A stretch of DNA of 64,000 nt from Herbaspirillum sp. Sphag64 (GCF_014192645.1 NZ_JACHYE010000015.1:29211-93210), one strand, 5' to 3'. Numbered from the stretch's first letter, positions 47,839 to 57,112 are shown. A program made the numbers and translations. The notes: generated by a model from the letters alone, not told the origin.

Positions 47839-49865
47839 AAACGATAGGTCCTGCCGCAATCGTTTCCGAAATCCGCGATGAGAGCGGAAAAGTGCGCACA
47901 GTATGCAATTTTTCCACGTTACAAATAGATCCTCGCATTGCCTCCGCGCTGCGTGATGCATTCGATCACGTCTTTGGTCACAATTCAGTAGAGACGCGGA
48001 GACAGGCGTGGCGTTGTATCCGGAAATTTTCACTCTGTATCCGAAAATGTAATCAGCACCAATCCGTACCATTTTCCAAAGACATCCTGCGAGTGTTTCG
48101 TGATTGGCTGGTCGAACAGAATTTAAAGGGGGCGACCAGTCAATCGCATTTCAATGCCGTAAAGTCGATAGTCTTGTGGCTATCCAGGAACGTGACGGGA
48201 ATCGTTTCTACCGATCTGATCGAGAATGTGCCGTCGTTTCCAAGAGACGACCTGACAAAATCGGTATTTTTGGACGAAGAGATAATTAAGAAAATCCTTG
48301 CTGCTGCTTACAAGGAAATTAACGAAGTTTCAATCCGAATAGAATTCGGCAGGCGATTGTTGCGGGGCGAGTATATCGATGCGCGAGAGCAGGAATTAGC
48401 CGATTTATTGACGGAATTGCTTTCTTTAGATGTGAATCGGCTATTTCCGACGCAGCAATTAATTCTGCGTACGGGTCGTAATTTGATTGCTCGCGTTCAA
48501 AATGCAGGGGGCATTCGCAATCTTTCGAAGACACTGTACTTAGGACCAAACGACATTTTTCTATTTTATCTCGTGATTGTCGTTCAATGCAGCGGTAACC
48601 CTATGGCAATACTAAGTCTGAAGCGAGACTGCCTACGTTTCCATCCATTACGAAGCGATCGCGAATTCGTCGTTTGGTCGAAGCCACGAGCTAAGCGCGA
48701 ACAGAAGGCCGATTTTTCCAACAGCCGACCGCACAGTGCCCCGAACGTCATTAGGAGTTTGCTTGCACAGACTGAGGAGCTCGTTCCGTTTGCGGTGCAA
48801 GCGGATAGAAAAATGCTATTTCTGGCTTATACCAATCAAGGAGTGCGGGTTCCTTGCTTTCAGTTGTTCCATATGATGTTGGCTGCATTCATTGAGCGAA
48901 ATAACCTTCCGAACTTTGACTTCAAACAACTTCGTAAAAGTGGCGGATTGCTGCATCACCAAGCGGGCGGGAATATTCTGTTTGCAAAAGAAAGGCTAGG
49001 CCATGTATCGACGTCCACGACACGCCGTTATACCGAGCAGAATTTATTTAGAGAGCAGAACGACCGATTGATACTGAAATTCCAAGGAGAATTTGTACGA
49101 ACCGCATTGCAAGATACTCAGATCGGCGATGGCGAAGATGGCCCCGCCGATCTTTGCCGGAAGATCGCGGCAAGCATCGGGCCGGATCGCATTCTTCTGA
49201 ATACCCCGGTTCGCTCCATCAATGTTGGCGACGGTCATGTCGACGTTGAGGCGAAATCTACCTACGGGCGATATCGCGCTGTCCTGTGTGCCGTGCCGCC
49301 ACCCGCTGTGCGAAAAATACAGTTCTCGCCGCCACGCTCCACCTCACGAGAGCGTCTGCTACAGGCGCTCCCGATGGGGCGGGTCATTAAGATACAAGTA
49401 GTCTACCAACGTCCGTATTGGCGGGAACGAGGATTTTCCGGGCAGGTGATGAGCAATAGCTATCCGCTAAGCTATACCATCGATAACTCGCCTGCGGACG
49501 GTCAACGCGGTGTGCTTGCTGCATTCGTTTGTACCAGCAAGGCCAAACAGTTCATGGACGCACGCACCGACCGAAGGGCGATCGTCGCCGCAGCCATCAA
49601 TCAAATGTTCGGCTGCAACTTTCCAGCACCGGAAGAGGTACTGGTCGAAGACTGGGCTGCCAATGAGTGGATCGGCGGCAGCTATGGCGCCTATTTTCCA
49701 CCGGGAGTGATGACCCGGATGGGGGAGCTCTTGCGTGAGCAGGAGCCTCCCATTTACTGGTGCGGTGCCGAGTACGGGCAAGCTCACCCCTGTCAAATAG
49801 AAGGCGCTCTGGATTCAGGGTTGCGATCGGCACGCTCCATTGCAGCCGCGCTCGCGCAAGGCTAA
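47835..49865 (+). CDS. Chimeric ORF: tyrosine recombinase fused to C-terminal half of a flavin amine oxidase
   Basis: One uninterrupted frame of 676 codons with two unrelated parts. Residues 1 to about 425 are a second tyrosine recombinase, AT-rich, with Arg367, LGH (His390) and nucleophile Tyr399 (TTRRYTEQN). The first catalytic Arg is replaced by Asn255 (CSGNPMAILSL), and the His before Arg367 by Lys364. From about residue 427 (DNA about 49113) the sequence turns GC-rich and matches flavin monoamine oxidases: DLCRKIAASIGPDRILLNTPV, RYRAVLCAVPPPAVRKI, and the C-terminal FAD-contacting IYWCGAEYGQAHPCQIEGAL. The oxidase's N-terminal GxGxxG Rossmann half is missing, so it cannot bind FAD normally. 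The fusion is in frame. Whether it is expressed or active is unknown; most simply a deletion joint. Confidence 0.85.
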   Translation: MKTIGPAAIVSEIRDESGKVRTVCNFSTLQIDPRIASALRDAFDHVFGHNSVETRRQAWRCIRKFSLCIRKCNQHQSVPFSKDILRVFRDWLVEQNLKGATSQSHFNAVKSIVLWLSRNVTGIVSTDLIENVPSFPRDDLTKSVFLDEEIIKKILAAAYKEINEVSIRIEFGRRLLRGEYIDAREQELADLLTELLSLDVNRLFPTQQLILRTGRNLIARVQNAGGIRNLSKTLYLGPNDIFLFYLVIVVQCSGNPMAILSLKRDCLRFHPLRSDREFVVWSKPRAKREQKADFSNSRPHSAPNVIRSLLAQTEELVPFAVQADRKMLFLAYTNQGVRVPCFQLFHMMLAAFIERNNLPNFDFKQLRKSGGLLHHQAGGNILFAKERLGHVSTSTTRRYTEQNLFREQNDRLILKFQGEFVRTALQDTQIGDGEDGPADLCRKIAASIGPDRILLNTPVRSINVGDGHVDVEAKSTYGRYRAVLCAVPPPAVRKIQFSPPRSTSRERLLQALPMGRVIKIQVVYQRPYWRERGFSGQVMSNSYPLSYTIDNSPADGQRGVLAAFVCTSKAKQFMDARTDRRAIVAAAINQMFGCNFPAPEEVLVEDWAANEWIGGSYGAYFPPGVMTRMGELLREQEPPIYWCGAEYGQAHPCQIEGALDSGLRSARSIAAALAQG

Positions 49866-49921
49866 CTGAGAGCCACCGGCCGCTTTGAGAGCAGATTCAC
49901 AATATAGGCGAAACAAATCTG

Positions 49922-50370
49922 ATGAGCAACGACGCAAAAGTAGACTCAACGTTAGTTGAGAAGATAAACCCCATGATGTTCGATGAACGCATGGCGAAAA
50001 CACAGATGGGACATTTTCTGGTGCTCACGTGCCTGCCAATTCCTATGACTGTGATCGCGTTTGTCTGGTTTCCTCCCACCGTTTCGAACCTGATTGAGTT
50101 CGGATTGTTCTGGTTCCTGACCCTGGTTGGTGTCATTTGCGGGAGCCACCGGCTTTTATCCCACAAGTCTTTCGTCCCCGTCAAGCCGCTGAAGCAGCTG
50201 CTCGTGGTCTTGGCCTCTATGGGGGGGCAAGGTCCCCCGGTTGTGTGGGCGGCCTTTCACCGGCGACATCACCAGCTCACCGACAAGGAAGGCGATCCGC
50301 ATACGCCAGCGCTGCACGATATGAAGCTGAAGGGTGTGTTCCACGCGGCTTTCGGCTGGATGAGGCGGCA
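49922..50370 (+). pseudogene. Fatty acid desaturase, 5' fragment
   Basis: The first ~150 residues of a membrane acyl desaturase: helices MGHFLVLTCLPIPMTVIAFVWF and LIEFGLFWFLTLVGVIC, the first histidine box HRLLSH and the second HRRHH. The family's third box (HNxHH) and the last helices, about half the usual 300 residues, are lost where the sequence runs into comM; the last few codons of the open frame, to 50377, are antisense comM. It starts 57 bp after the amine oxidase fragment on the same strand, so both probably came from one cargo operon. Two of three iron-binding boxes cannot make an active enzyme. Confidence 0.85.
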
Positions 50371-51155
50371 CGAGTAAGCGACTCGACGGCTGCTGCTTCC
50401 AACGCTTCCAGGTCAGACATGGCCGGGAGAATTCCCGGGATGCGCACAGCGAGCATCGATTTGCCAGTGCCGGGGGGACCGACGAGAAGGATACTGTGGC
50501 CACCGGCGGCTGCAATTTCCAGTGCCCTTCGTGCAGGTAATTGTCCTTTGACGTCGGCAAAGTCGGGATAACTCGCGGGTTCAGGTTTGGGCGTCGGAAG
50601 ATGTCTTGTAAGTCGGCTATTGTCGTCGCGCGCGGCAAAATGGGCGCAGACCTGCAATAGTGAATCGGCAGGGAAAATTGTTGCTTCGCTTACCAGTGCG
50701 GCTTCGTCGGCACTGGCACGTGGCAGGATGAAAATACGCCGGCGGCCATCGTTCGCACTGGCCTGATGCATGGCATAGGTCATTGCCAGCGCACCTCGGA
50801 CAGGGCGCAATGCGCCTGACAATGAAAGCTCGCCGGCAAATTCGTAGTCGTCAAACTGATCAGCGGGCATCTGCTCCGATGCTGCCAGAATGCCTAATGC
50901 AATCGGCAGATCGAACCTGCCAGACTCCTTTGGCAGATCTGCAGGTGCCAGATTGACAGTAATGCGCTTGGCCGGGAACTCGAAACGCGCATTTTGTAGT
51001 GCAGCCCGGACGCGATCCTTGGATTCCTTGACTTCTGTTTCAGGCAAACCAACGATGGTAAAAGCGGGCAAGCCGTTCGCAAGATGCACCTCTACCGTTA
51101 CCTGAGGTGCCTGCATGCCTGAGAGCGCGCGGCTTTTGAGTACCGCCAGACTCAC
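50371..51155 (-). pseudogene. comM: comM (yifB), 5' fragment
   Basis: Encodes the first ~260 residues of ComM: MSLAVLKSRALSGMQAPQVT, the N-terminal domain with GLPETEVKESKDRVRAALQN, ITVNLAPADLPKESGRFDLP and AGELSLSGALRPVRGAL, and the AAA+ Walker A motif LLVGPPGTGKSMLA. Homology stops after AMSDLEALEAAAVESL. The frame then continues for about 30 codons (to 50277) antisense to the desaturase fragment. Walker B, sensor and C-terminal parts are separated from it. Its upstream neighbour is ubiK. Confidence 0.9.
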
Positions 51156-51236
51156 TCAGACCGGTAACCGCATTTGCATACGGCTACCCTCAAAAACAAG
51201 AAGCAATGTGTGATGCGTCGGGGCAGTCTGTGCCAT

Positions 51237-51479
51237 TCAGGAAGTCTTTTGCTGCGCTTCAAGCTCGGCTACGCGTGCTTCCAAAGCTTCCAGCTTGGCG
51301 CGGGTCTTGGCCAACACCTGCGCTTGAATGTCGAACTCTTCGCGCGTCACCAGATCAAGCTTGGCAAATCCTTGGCCGAGCATTGCCTTGACGTTCTTTT
51401 CGATGTCTTTTGCTGGCGAGTTTTCGATCGCCTTATTGAACTTGGCTTGCAAGTCTTCAAAAAATTGTGTCTTGTCCAT
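51237..51479 (-). CDS. ubiK: Ubiquinone biosynthesis accessory factor UbiK
   Basis: 80 residues. UbiK (YqiC, BMFP family) is an accessory factor of the Ubi complex for aerobic ubiquinone synthesis. The sequence has the amphipathic N-terminal region (MDKTQFFEDLQAKFNKAIEN) and a C-terminal coiled coil that trimerises (LVTREEFDIQAQVLAKTRAK, LEALEARVAELEAQQ). It lies about 80 bp upstream of comM on the same strand, the usual order in this group, and is divergent from torF-glnK-amtB. Confidence 0.93.
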   Translation of the reverse strand: MDKTQFFEDLQAKFNKAIENSPAKDIEKNVKAMLGQGFAKLDLVTREEFDIQAQVLAKTRAKLEALEARVAELEAQQKTS

Positions 51480-51677
51480 GATGATGAGTCCTCGTATGTG
51501 CTTTCAGCGGTCAAGCATGTAGTTAAGTGTAGCGCTTTCGCTACTTTCCCGGAAATTAAAACACAGTCATCGGCAAGTCGCGTTTACCTCCGCAAGAAAA
51601 CTTTCGTTCGGAGACATTGGCTGCACCAGAATAGACTGGGCTTGTCTGTTCAGCATTTCAAAGTCATTACGATTGTC

Positions 51678-51692
51678 GCACTTATTTTGTGC
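51678..51692. promoter_or_regulatory. Putative NtrC binding site 1
   Basis: GCACTTATTTTGTGC matches the GCAC-N7-GTGC core of the NtrC enhancer exactly. It lies about 120 bp upstream of the sigma-54 promoter, a usual enhancer distance. Confidence 0.65.
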
Positions 51693-51716
51693 AATGAAGA
51701 ATTTGGCGCAGAATTC

Positions 51717-51731
51717 GCACCAAATTCGTGA
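51717..51731. promoter_or_regulatory. Putative NtrC binding site 2
   Basis: GCACCAAATTCGTGA matches GCAC-N7-GTGC at seven of eight core positions. Its centre is 39 bp from that of site 1 and about 80 bp upstream of the promoter. Confidence 0.5.
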
Positions 51732-51803
51732 AAAAAATAGCCGTCTCTCAATATTTTTTTGCTTTGCACCAAAAAAAATCAGATAAAGTCATTTGAGAAG
51801 ACC

Positions 51804-51819
51804 TGGCATGGCTCCTGCT
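51804..51819 (+). promoter_or_regulatory. Sigma-54 promoter of torF-glnK-amtB
   Basis: TGGCATGGCTCCTGCT keeps the invariant GG (-25/-24) and GC (-13/-12) with correct spacing and matches the TGGCACG-N4-TTGCW consensus at all but two defined positions. Transcription should begin near 51830, some 45 bp before the torF start. It fits nitrogen control of glnK-amtB. Confidence 0.75.
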
Positions 51820-51875
51820 TATGGGCTAGGCAGACCAAAAAAATTTGTTGTTTAACAGAAACCCAGAGGGACACT

Positions 51876-53005
<1,130 letters not shown>

Positions 53006-53018
53006 TAGGGAGACAACA

Positions 53019-54554
53019 ATGCAAATCAAGAAAATGTTTTCGAGTGCGCTCGCAATCGGCACTTTGTTGATGGCGGTCAGTTTTGCCGCTCCGGTACAGG
53101 CGCAGGACGCGCCTAAGCCTGAGGCAACGGCAACCGCAGCAGCGCCGGCAGCTGATGCTGCCAAGCCAGCAGCGGCGGCGGCTCCAGCAGCTGCGGCGGC
53201 CGCCGCACCGGCAGCAGCACCAGCCGCAGCAGCGCCAGGACCGGTCCCTAACAAGGGCGACACTGCCTGGATGCTGGTCACAACGGCATTCGTGATTCTG
53301 ATGACCTTGCCAGGCCTGGGCCTGTTCTACGGCGGCCTGGTCCGCAGCAAGAACATGTTGTCAGTGCTGATGCAATGCTTCGTGATCTTCTCGCTGATCT
53401 ATGTCCTGTGGTTCGTCTATGGCTACAGCCTGGCGTTCACCGAAGGCAACGCGTTCATTGGCGGCTTCGATCACTTGTTCCTCAAGGGCTTGACCGGTGA
53501 CTCCAATACGGCAACTTTCAGCAAGGGTGTCGTCATTCCTGAGCTGGCATTCATGGCCTTCCAGGGTGCATTTGCTGCGATTACCGTTGCGTTGATCATC
53601 GGTTCGTTCGCAGAGCGCGTGAAGTTCTCCGCAGTCGTGGCTTTCTCGGTACTGTGGTTCACCTTCTCGTACCTGCCAATGGCGCACATGGTCTGGTTCT
53701 GGCCAGGTCCAGATGGCTTCATCGACGCTGCATCGTCTGACAAGCTGACTGCGGCCTCCGGCTGGCTGTTCCAAAAGGGCGCACTGGACTTCGCAGGCGG
53801 TACTGTGGTCCACATCAATGCCGCTATCGCTGGTCTGGTTGGTTCCTACGTCATCGGCAAGCGCGTCGGCTACGGCAAGGAAGCGTTCAAGCCACATAGC
53901 CTGACATTGACTATGGTCGGTGCTTCGTTGCTGTGGTTCGGCTGGTTCGGCTTCAATGCCGGCTCGGCTCTGGAAGCCAACGGTAGTGCTGTCATGGCAT
54001 TCGTCAACACCATCCTGGCTACCGCTGCTGCAGTGCTGTCGTGGAGCTTTGGTGAGTGGGTTGGCAAGGGCAAGCCTTCGATGCTGGGTGCAGCGTCGGG
54101 TGCAGTTGCTGGTCTGGTGGTCATTACACCGGCTGCAGGTTACGTGGGTATCGCCGGTGCGGTCGTCATGGGCCTGATCGGTGGTCTGGTTTGCCTGTGG
54201 GGTGTGACTGGTCTGAAGAAGATCCTGGGTTCCGACGATGCACTGGACGTCTTTGGCGTACACGGTGTGGGCGGTATCCTCGGTGCGCTCCTGACAGGCG
54301 TGTTTGCAGCGCCTAGCTTGGGTGGTTCCGGTATCTATGACTACGTTGCCAACGCTGTTGCGCCTGATTACTCGATCGGTGGTCAAGTCTGGATTCAATT
54401 CCAGGGCGTGCTGACCACGCTGATTCTGTCGGGTGTAGTTGCCTTCATCGCCTTCAAGCTGGTTGACATCGTCATCGGCCTGCGTGTGACTGAAGAAGAA
54501 GAGCGCGAAGGTCTGGACATTTCCAGCCACGGCGAGTCTGCTTATCACTCGTAA
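53019..54554 (+). CDS. amtB: Ammonium transporter AmtB
   Basis: Inner-membrane ammonium channel, 511 residues. A signal peptide (MQIKKMFSSALAIGTLLMAV, to VQAQ) is followed by an unusual 45-residue Ala/Pro spacer (PAAAAAPAAAAAAAPAAAP) before the eleven-helix core starts at KGDTAWMLVTTAFVILMTLPGLGLFYGG. Conserved pore features: FYGGLVRSKN, AFQGAFAAITVALIIGSFAERVKF, DFAGGTVVHINAAIAGLVG (first pore His), and DVFGVHGVGGILGALLTG (second His). The cytoplasmic tail (GLRVTEEEEREGLDISSHGESAY) is the region that contacts GlnK. Ends at a strong terminator. Confidence 0.97.
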   Translation: MQIKKMFSSALAIGTLLMAVSFAAPVQAQDAPKPEATATAAAPAADAAKPAAAAAPAAAAAAAPAAAPAAAAPGPVPNKGDTAWMLVTTAFVILMTLPGLGLFYGGLVRSKNMLSVLMQCFVIFSLIYVLWFVYGYSLAFTEGNAFIGGFDHLFLKGLTGDSNTATFSKGVVIPELAFMAFQGAFAAITVALIIGSFAERVKFSAVVAFSVLWFTFSYLPMAHMVWFWPGPDGFIDAASSDKLTAASGWLFQKGALDFAGGTVVHINAAIAGLVGSYVIGKRVGYGKEAFKPHSLTLTMVGASLLWFGWFGFNAGSALEANGSAVMAFVNTILATAAAVLSWSFGEWVGKGKPSMLGAASGAVAGLVVITPAAGYVGIAGAVVMGLIGGLVCLWGVTGLKKILGSDDALDVFGVHGVGGILGALLTGVFAAPSLGGSGIYDYVANAVAPDYSIGGQVWIQFQGVLTTLILSGVVAFIAFKLVDIVIGLRVTEEEEREGLDISSHGESAYHS

Positions 54555-54586
54555 TTGTTGTCCAAGGGCATTCTGTCCTTGATCAG

Positions 54587-54619
54587 AAACGCTCCAACTC
54601 CGGTTGGAGCGTTTTTTTT
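54587..54619 (+). terminator. Rho-independent terminator after amtB
   Basis: AAACGCTCCAA / TTGGAGCGTTT, an 11-bp perfect stem with loop CTCCGG, followed by T residues. It ends the nitrogen operon before gshA. Confidence 0.95.
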
Positions 54620-54789
54620 CGCCTTTAAAAATATCTGTATCGCCACCATCTGCACAGCCTGTCGGGCAAAGTGCCTGTGGGAGCGACGCAAGCCGCGGAA
54701 TCCCGCTACAATGCCCGGTTCCTAGTGCAAAGCCTGTTCTTCGATCTCTGGCAGCATTGTTGTTATCCCGTACGCGCAGAAGGTTTCTT

Positions 54790-56088
54790 ATGGTTCCGCA
54801 TCTTGTCACCGCCCTGAATGGTCCGCTTCTGGATCTGGAAAAGAAGATTCTTGGGGCAACTCCCGCCATCGAACGCTGGTTCCGGATGGAGTGGCAGGAG
54901 CACACGCCGCCGTTTTACTGTTCCGTTGATCTGCGCAATGCGGGTTTCAAGTTGGCACCGGTGGATACCAACCTGTTCCCCGGAGGGTTCAATAATCTAT
55001 CGCCTGAAATGTTGCCGCTGGCAGTACAGGCCGCGATGGCAGCCATTGAGAAATATTGCCCGGATGCAAAGAATCTGTTGCTGATCCCGGAGCACCATAC
55101 CCACAATACGTTCTACCTGCAAAATATTGCCCGGTTGATGCAGATTTTCCGTCAGACCGGTCTCAATGTCCGCTTGGGCAGCTTGTCGGATGATCTCAAG
55201 AAGCCGCGCGACATCGACTTGCCCGATGGCAGCAAGATCACTTTGGAGCCGCTTGAGCGCTCCAAGAATGGCCGTCGTCTTGGGTTGAAGAACTTCGATC
55301 CCTGCACCGTGCTGCTTAATAATGATCTGTCGGTTGGCATTCCCTCAGTGCTGGAAAATCTCCATGAGCAAAATGTGTTGCCGCCGCTGCACGCCGGTTG
55401 GGCGGTACGTCGCAAGAGCAATCACTTTGCTGCCTATGATGAAGTGGTCAAGAAATTTGCCAAGCTGGTGGATGTCGACCCATGGATGTTGAACCCGCTG
55501 TTCCTCAAGTGTGGTGAAATCAATTTCCAGCAAGAAGACAGTACCGACGGTCTCGCCGACAACGTCAGCAGCCTGCTTGCAAAGATCCGCAAGAAATACA
55601 AGGAATACGGCATCAAGGAGCAGCCATTCGTCATCGTCAAGGCCAATGCAGGGACTTATGGCATGGGCATTGTGACTGTCAAGGATGCCAGCGAGCTCAA
55701 GGAATTCAATCGCAAGCAACGCAATAACATTGCTGTGGGTAAAGAGGGGCTGGAAGTCAGTGAAGTGATTATCCAGGAAGGTGTGCATTCCTTTGAGCGT
55801 ATCAATGAGGCAGTTGCCGAGCCAGTGGTCTATATGATCGACCGCTATGTCGTCGGCGGCTTCTACCGTGTCCACGCTGATCGCGACGTCAATGAAAATC
55901 TGAATGCTCCTGGAGCGCATTTCGTCCCACTGGCATTTGCACAGCAGCATGCGTTGCCGGATCTGCAGGCCAAACCTGGGACGGTCGCTCCCAATCGCTT
56001 TTATATGTATGGCGTGGTCGCCCGCCTGGCTTTGCTGGCGGCGTCGCTGGAAATGGAAAAGACGGATCCCAACCCGGAAGTTTACTAA
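54790..56088 (+). CDS. gshA: Glutamate-cysteine ligase (proteobacterial gshA_ferroox type)
   Basis: Joins glutamate and cysteine with ATP, the first step of glutathione synthesis. 432 residues from the ATG of MVPHLVTALNGPLLDLEKKI; the longer open frame upstream crosses the amtB terminator. The sequence belongs to the family found in betaproteobacteria and Acidithiobacillus (TIGR02049), not the E. coli GshA family: SVDLRNAGFKLAPVDTNLFPGGFNNL, LIPEHHTHNTFYLQN, FVIVKANAGTYGMGIVTV. The last has an ATP-grasp-like look. gshB follows after 21 bp, then PTS genes, all on the same strand. Confidence 0.93.
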   Translation: MVPHLVTALNGPLLDLEKKILGATPAIERWFRMEWQEHTPPFYCSVDLRNAGFKLAPVDTNLFPGGFNNLSPEMLPLAVQAAMAAIEKYCPDAKNLLLIPEHHTHNTFYLQNIARLMQIFRQTGLNVRLGSLSDDLKKPRDIDLPDGSKITLEPLERSKNGRRLGLKNFDPCTVLLNNDLSVGIPSVLENLHEQNVLPPLHAGWAVRRKSNHFAAYDEVVKKFAKLVDVDPWMLNPLFLKCGEINFQQEDSTDGLADNVSSLLAKIRKKYKEYGIKEQPFVIVKANAGTYGMGIVTVKDASELKEFNRKQRNNIAVGKEGLEVSEVIIQEGVHSFERINEAVAEPVVYMIDRYVVGGFYRVHADRDVNENLNAPGAHFVPLAFAQQHALPDLQAKPGTVAPNRFYMYGVVARLALLAASLEMEKTDPNPEVY

Positions 56089-56109
56089 TCTCCCTTCGAC
56101 GGATATTTC

Positions 56110-57063
56110 ATGAAAATCGCCTTTCTCGCCGATCCACTGGCGTCCTTCAAGACCTACAAGGATTCCACGTTTGCCATGATGCGCGAAGCTGCGCGCCGCG
56201 GTCATAGTATTCACGCGTTCGAGCAGACCGACATAGCACTCGAAAATGGTCTTGTCACGGCCGACGTGACTAGAATTACCCTCACCGGTGAAGCTGATGA
56301 CTGGTATCGGGTCGAAGCCACGACGTCCACTTTCCTGTCTGAATTTGATGCCATCGTGATTCGTAAGGATCCGCCGTTCGACATGGAATACATCTACACC
56401 ACTTATCTGCTTGAGCTGGCGGAGAAGCAAGGTGCACGAGTCTTCAACAAGCCGCAGGCAATTCGCAGCCACAACGAAAAATTATCAATTGCGCAGTTCC
56501 CGCAGTTCACCGCGCCAACCTTGGTCACGCGCGATGCCAAGCGGTTGCGGGCGTTCCACACCGAGCATCGGGAAATTATCCTCAAGCCGCTCGACGGCAT
56601 GGGCGGCATGGGGATTTTCCGGATTGGTGCGGATGGAATGAACCTTGGTTCTGTTATTGAAACCCTGACCGACAACGGTGCTCGCACGATCATGGCGCAG
56701 CGTTACATTCCAGAAATTTCCGCAGGTGACAAGCGCGTCCTGCTCATTGGCGGCAAGGTTGTCCCCTTTGTGCTGGCACGCATTCCGCAGGGTGGCGAGG
56801 TACGCGGCAATCTGGCCGCTGGCGGTCTCGGTGTAGCGCAGCCAATTTCACCGCGCGAGCGTGAAATTGCAGAATCACTGGCGCCGGTGTTGGCGCAAAG
56901 AGGACTGTTGCTGGTAGGATTGGACGTTATCGGCAATTATTTGACCGAAGTCAATGTCACCAGTCCGACTTGCTTCCAGGAAATTACACAGCAAAGCGGT
57001 TTTGACGTTGCCGCGATGTTCGTTGATGCGCTAGAGGCAGCAGTTGTTGGTAGTCTCGATTGA
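56110..57063 (+). CDS. gshB: Glutathione synthetase
   Basis: ATP-grasp ligase adding glycine to gamma-glutamylcysteine, 317 residues (E. coli GshB 316). Start MKIAFLADPLASFKTYKDST is typical. Key segments: IRKDPPFDMEYIYTTYLLELAE, FNKPQAIRSHNEKLSIAQFP, IILKPLDGMGGMGIFRI (ATP-grasp loop), RYIPEISAGDKRVLLIGGKVVPF, RGNLAAGGLG and GLDVIGNYLTEVNVTSPTC (metal/ATP ligands). Sits 21 bp after gshA, forming a complete glutathione module. Confidence 0.97.
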   Translation: MKIAFLADPLASFKTYKDSTFAMMREAARRGHSIHAFEQTDIALENGLVTADVTRITLTGEADDWYRVEATTSTFLSEFDAIVIRKDPPFDMEYIYTTYLLELAEKQGARVFNKPQAIRSHNEKLSIAQFPQFTAPTLVTRDAKRLRAFHTEHREIILKPLDGMGGMGIFRIGADGMNLGSVIETLTDNGARTIMAQRYIPEISAGDKRVLLIGGKVVPFVLARIPQGGEVRGNLAAGGLGVAQPISPREREIAESLAPVLAQRGLLLVGLDVIGNYLTEVNVTSPTCFQEITQQSGFDVAAMFVDALEAAVVGSLD

Positions 57064-57112
57064 TCCGGATCAGTAATGTGGTGCCTGGCGTACACTTTTA
57101 ATTAAGAATTTC

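Larger units (their letters stand above)
46500..50370 (+). mobile_element. Insertion in comM with two tyrosine recombinases and truncated cargo
   Basis: About 3.9 kb separates the two comM fragments. The first 2.6 kb (to about 49,115) is visibly more AT-rich than the flanks and carries two overlapping recombinase genes, the organisation of Tn554-like or other multi-recombinase transposons. The last 1.25 kb has base composition like the host and holds fragments of a flavin amine oxidase and a desaturase. The left end lies at 46498-46500, immediately next to the comM Pro-Glu-Phe codons; the right end falls within about 50360-50378. I found no flanking direct repeat, and about 150 bp of comM is missing, so a deletion after insertion is likely. 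Boundaries are read by comparison with remembered ComM sequences. Confidence 0.8.
51480..51875 (+). promoter_or_regulatory. Intergenic control region of torF-glnK-amtB
   Basis: This 396-bp gap between divergent ubiK and torF holds no gene; open frames across it lack coding character. It is AT-rich near torF. It contains two NtrC-type dyads and a sigma-54 promoter, listed separately, plus a lone TGCACC at 51765-51770. Confidence 0.7.

Noticed and set aside
46500..50370. Integron or attC array around the recombinase genes
   Set aside because: The recombinases do not look like IntI, and there are no attC-like palindromes or gene cassettes; the organisation fits a multi-recombinase transposon.
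50277..50370. C-terminal tail of the upstream comM frame as genuine protein
   Set aside because: It is antisense to the desaturase fragment and unlike ComM.
51616..51771. Three direct GCACCA motifs upstream of torF as a separate operator
   Set aside because: The copies are irregularly spaced (51623, 51717, 51766); only the one within the GCAC-N7-GTGA dyad fits a known site.
51759..51875. 39-codon N-terminal extension of torF
   Set aside because: It runs across the sigma-54 promoter; a standard signal peptide and ribosome-binding site support the start at 51876.
54604..54789. 62-codon N-terminal extension of gshA
   Set aside because: It would begin inside the amtB terminator hairpin and has no similarity to the family; the ATG at 54790 matches the usual start.
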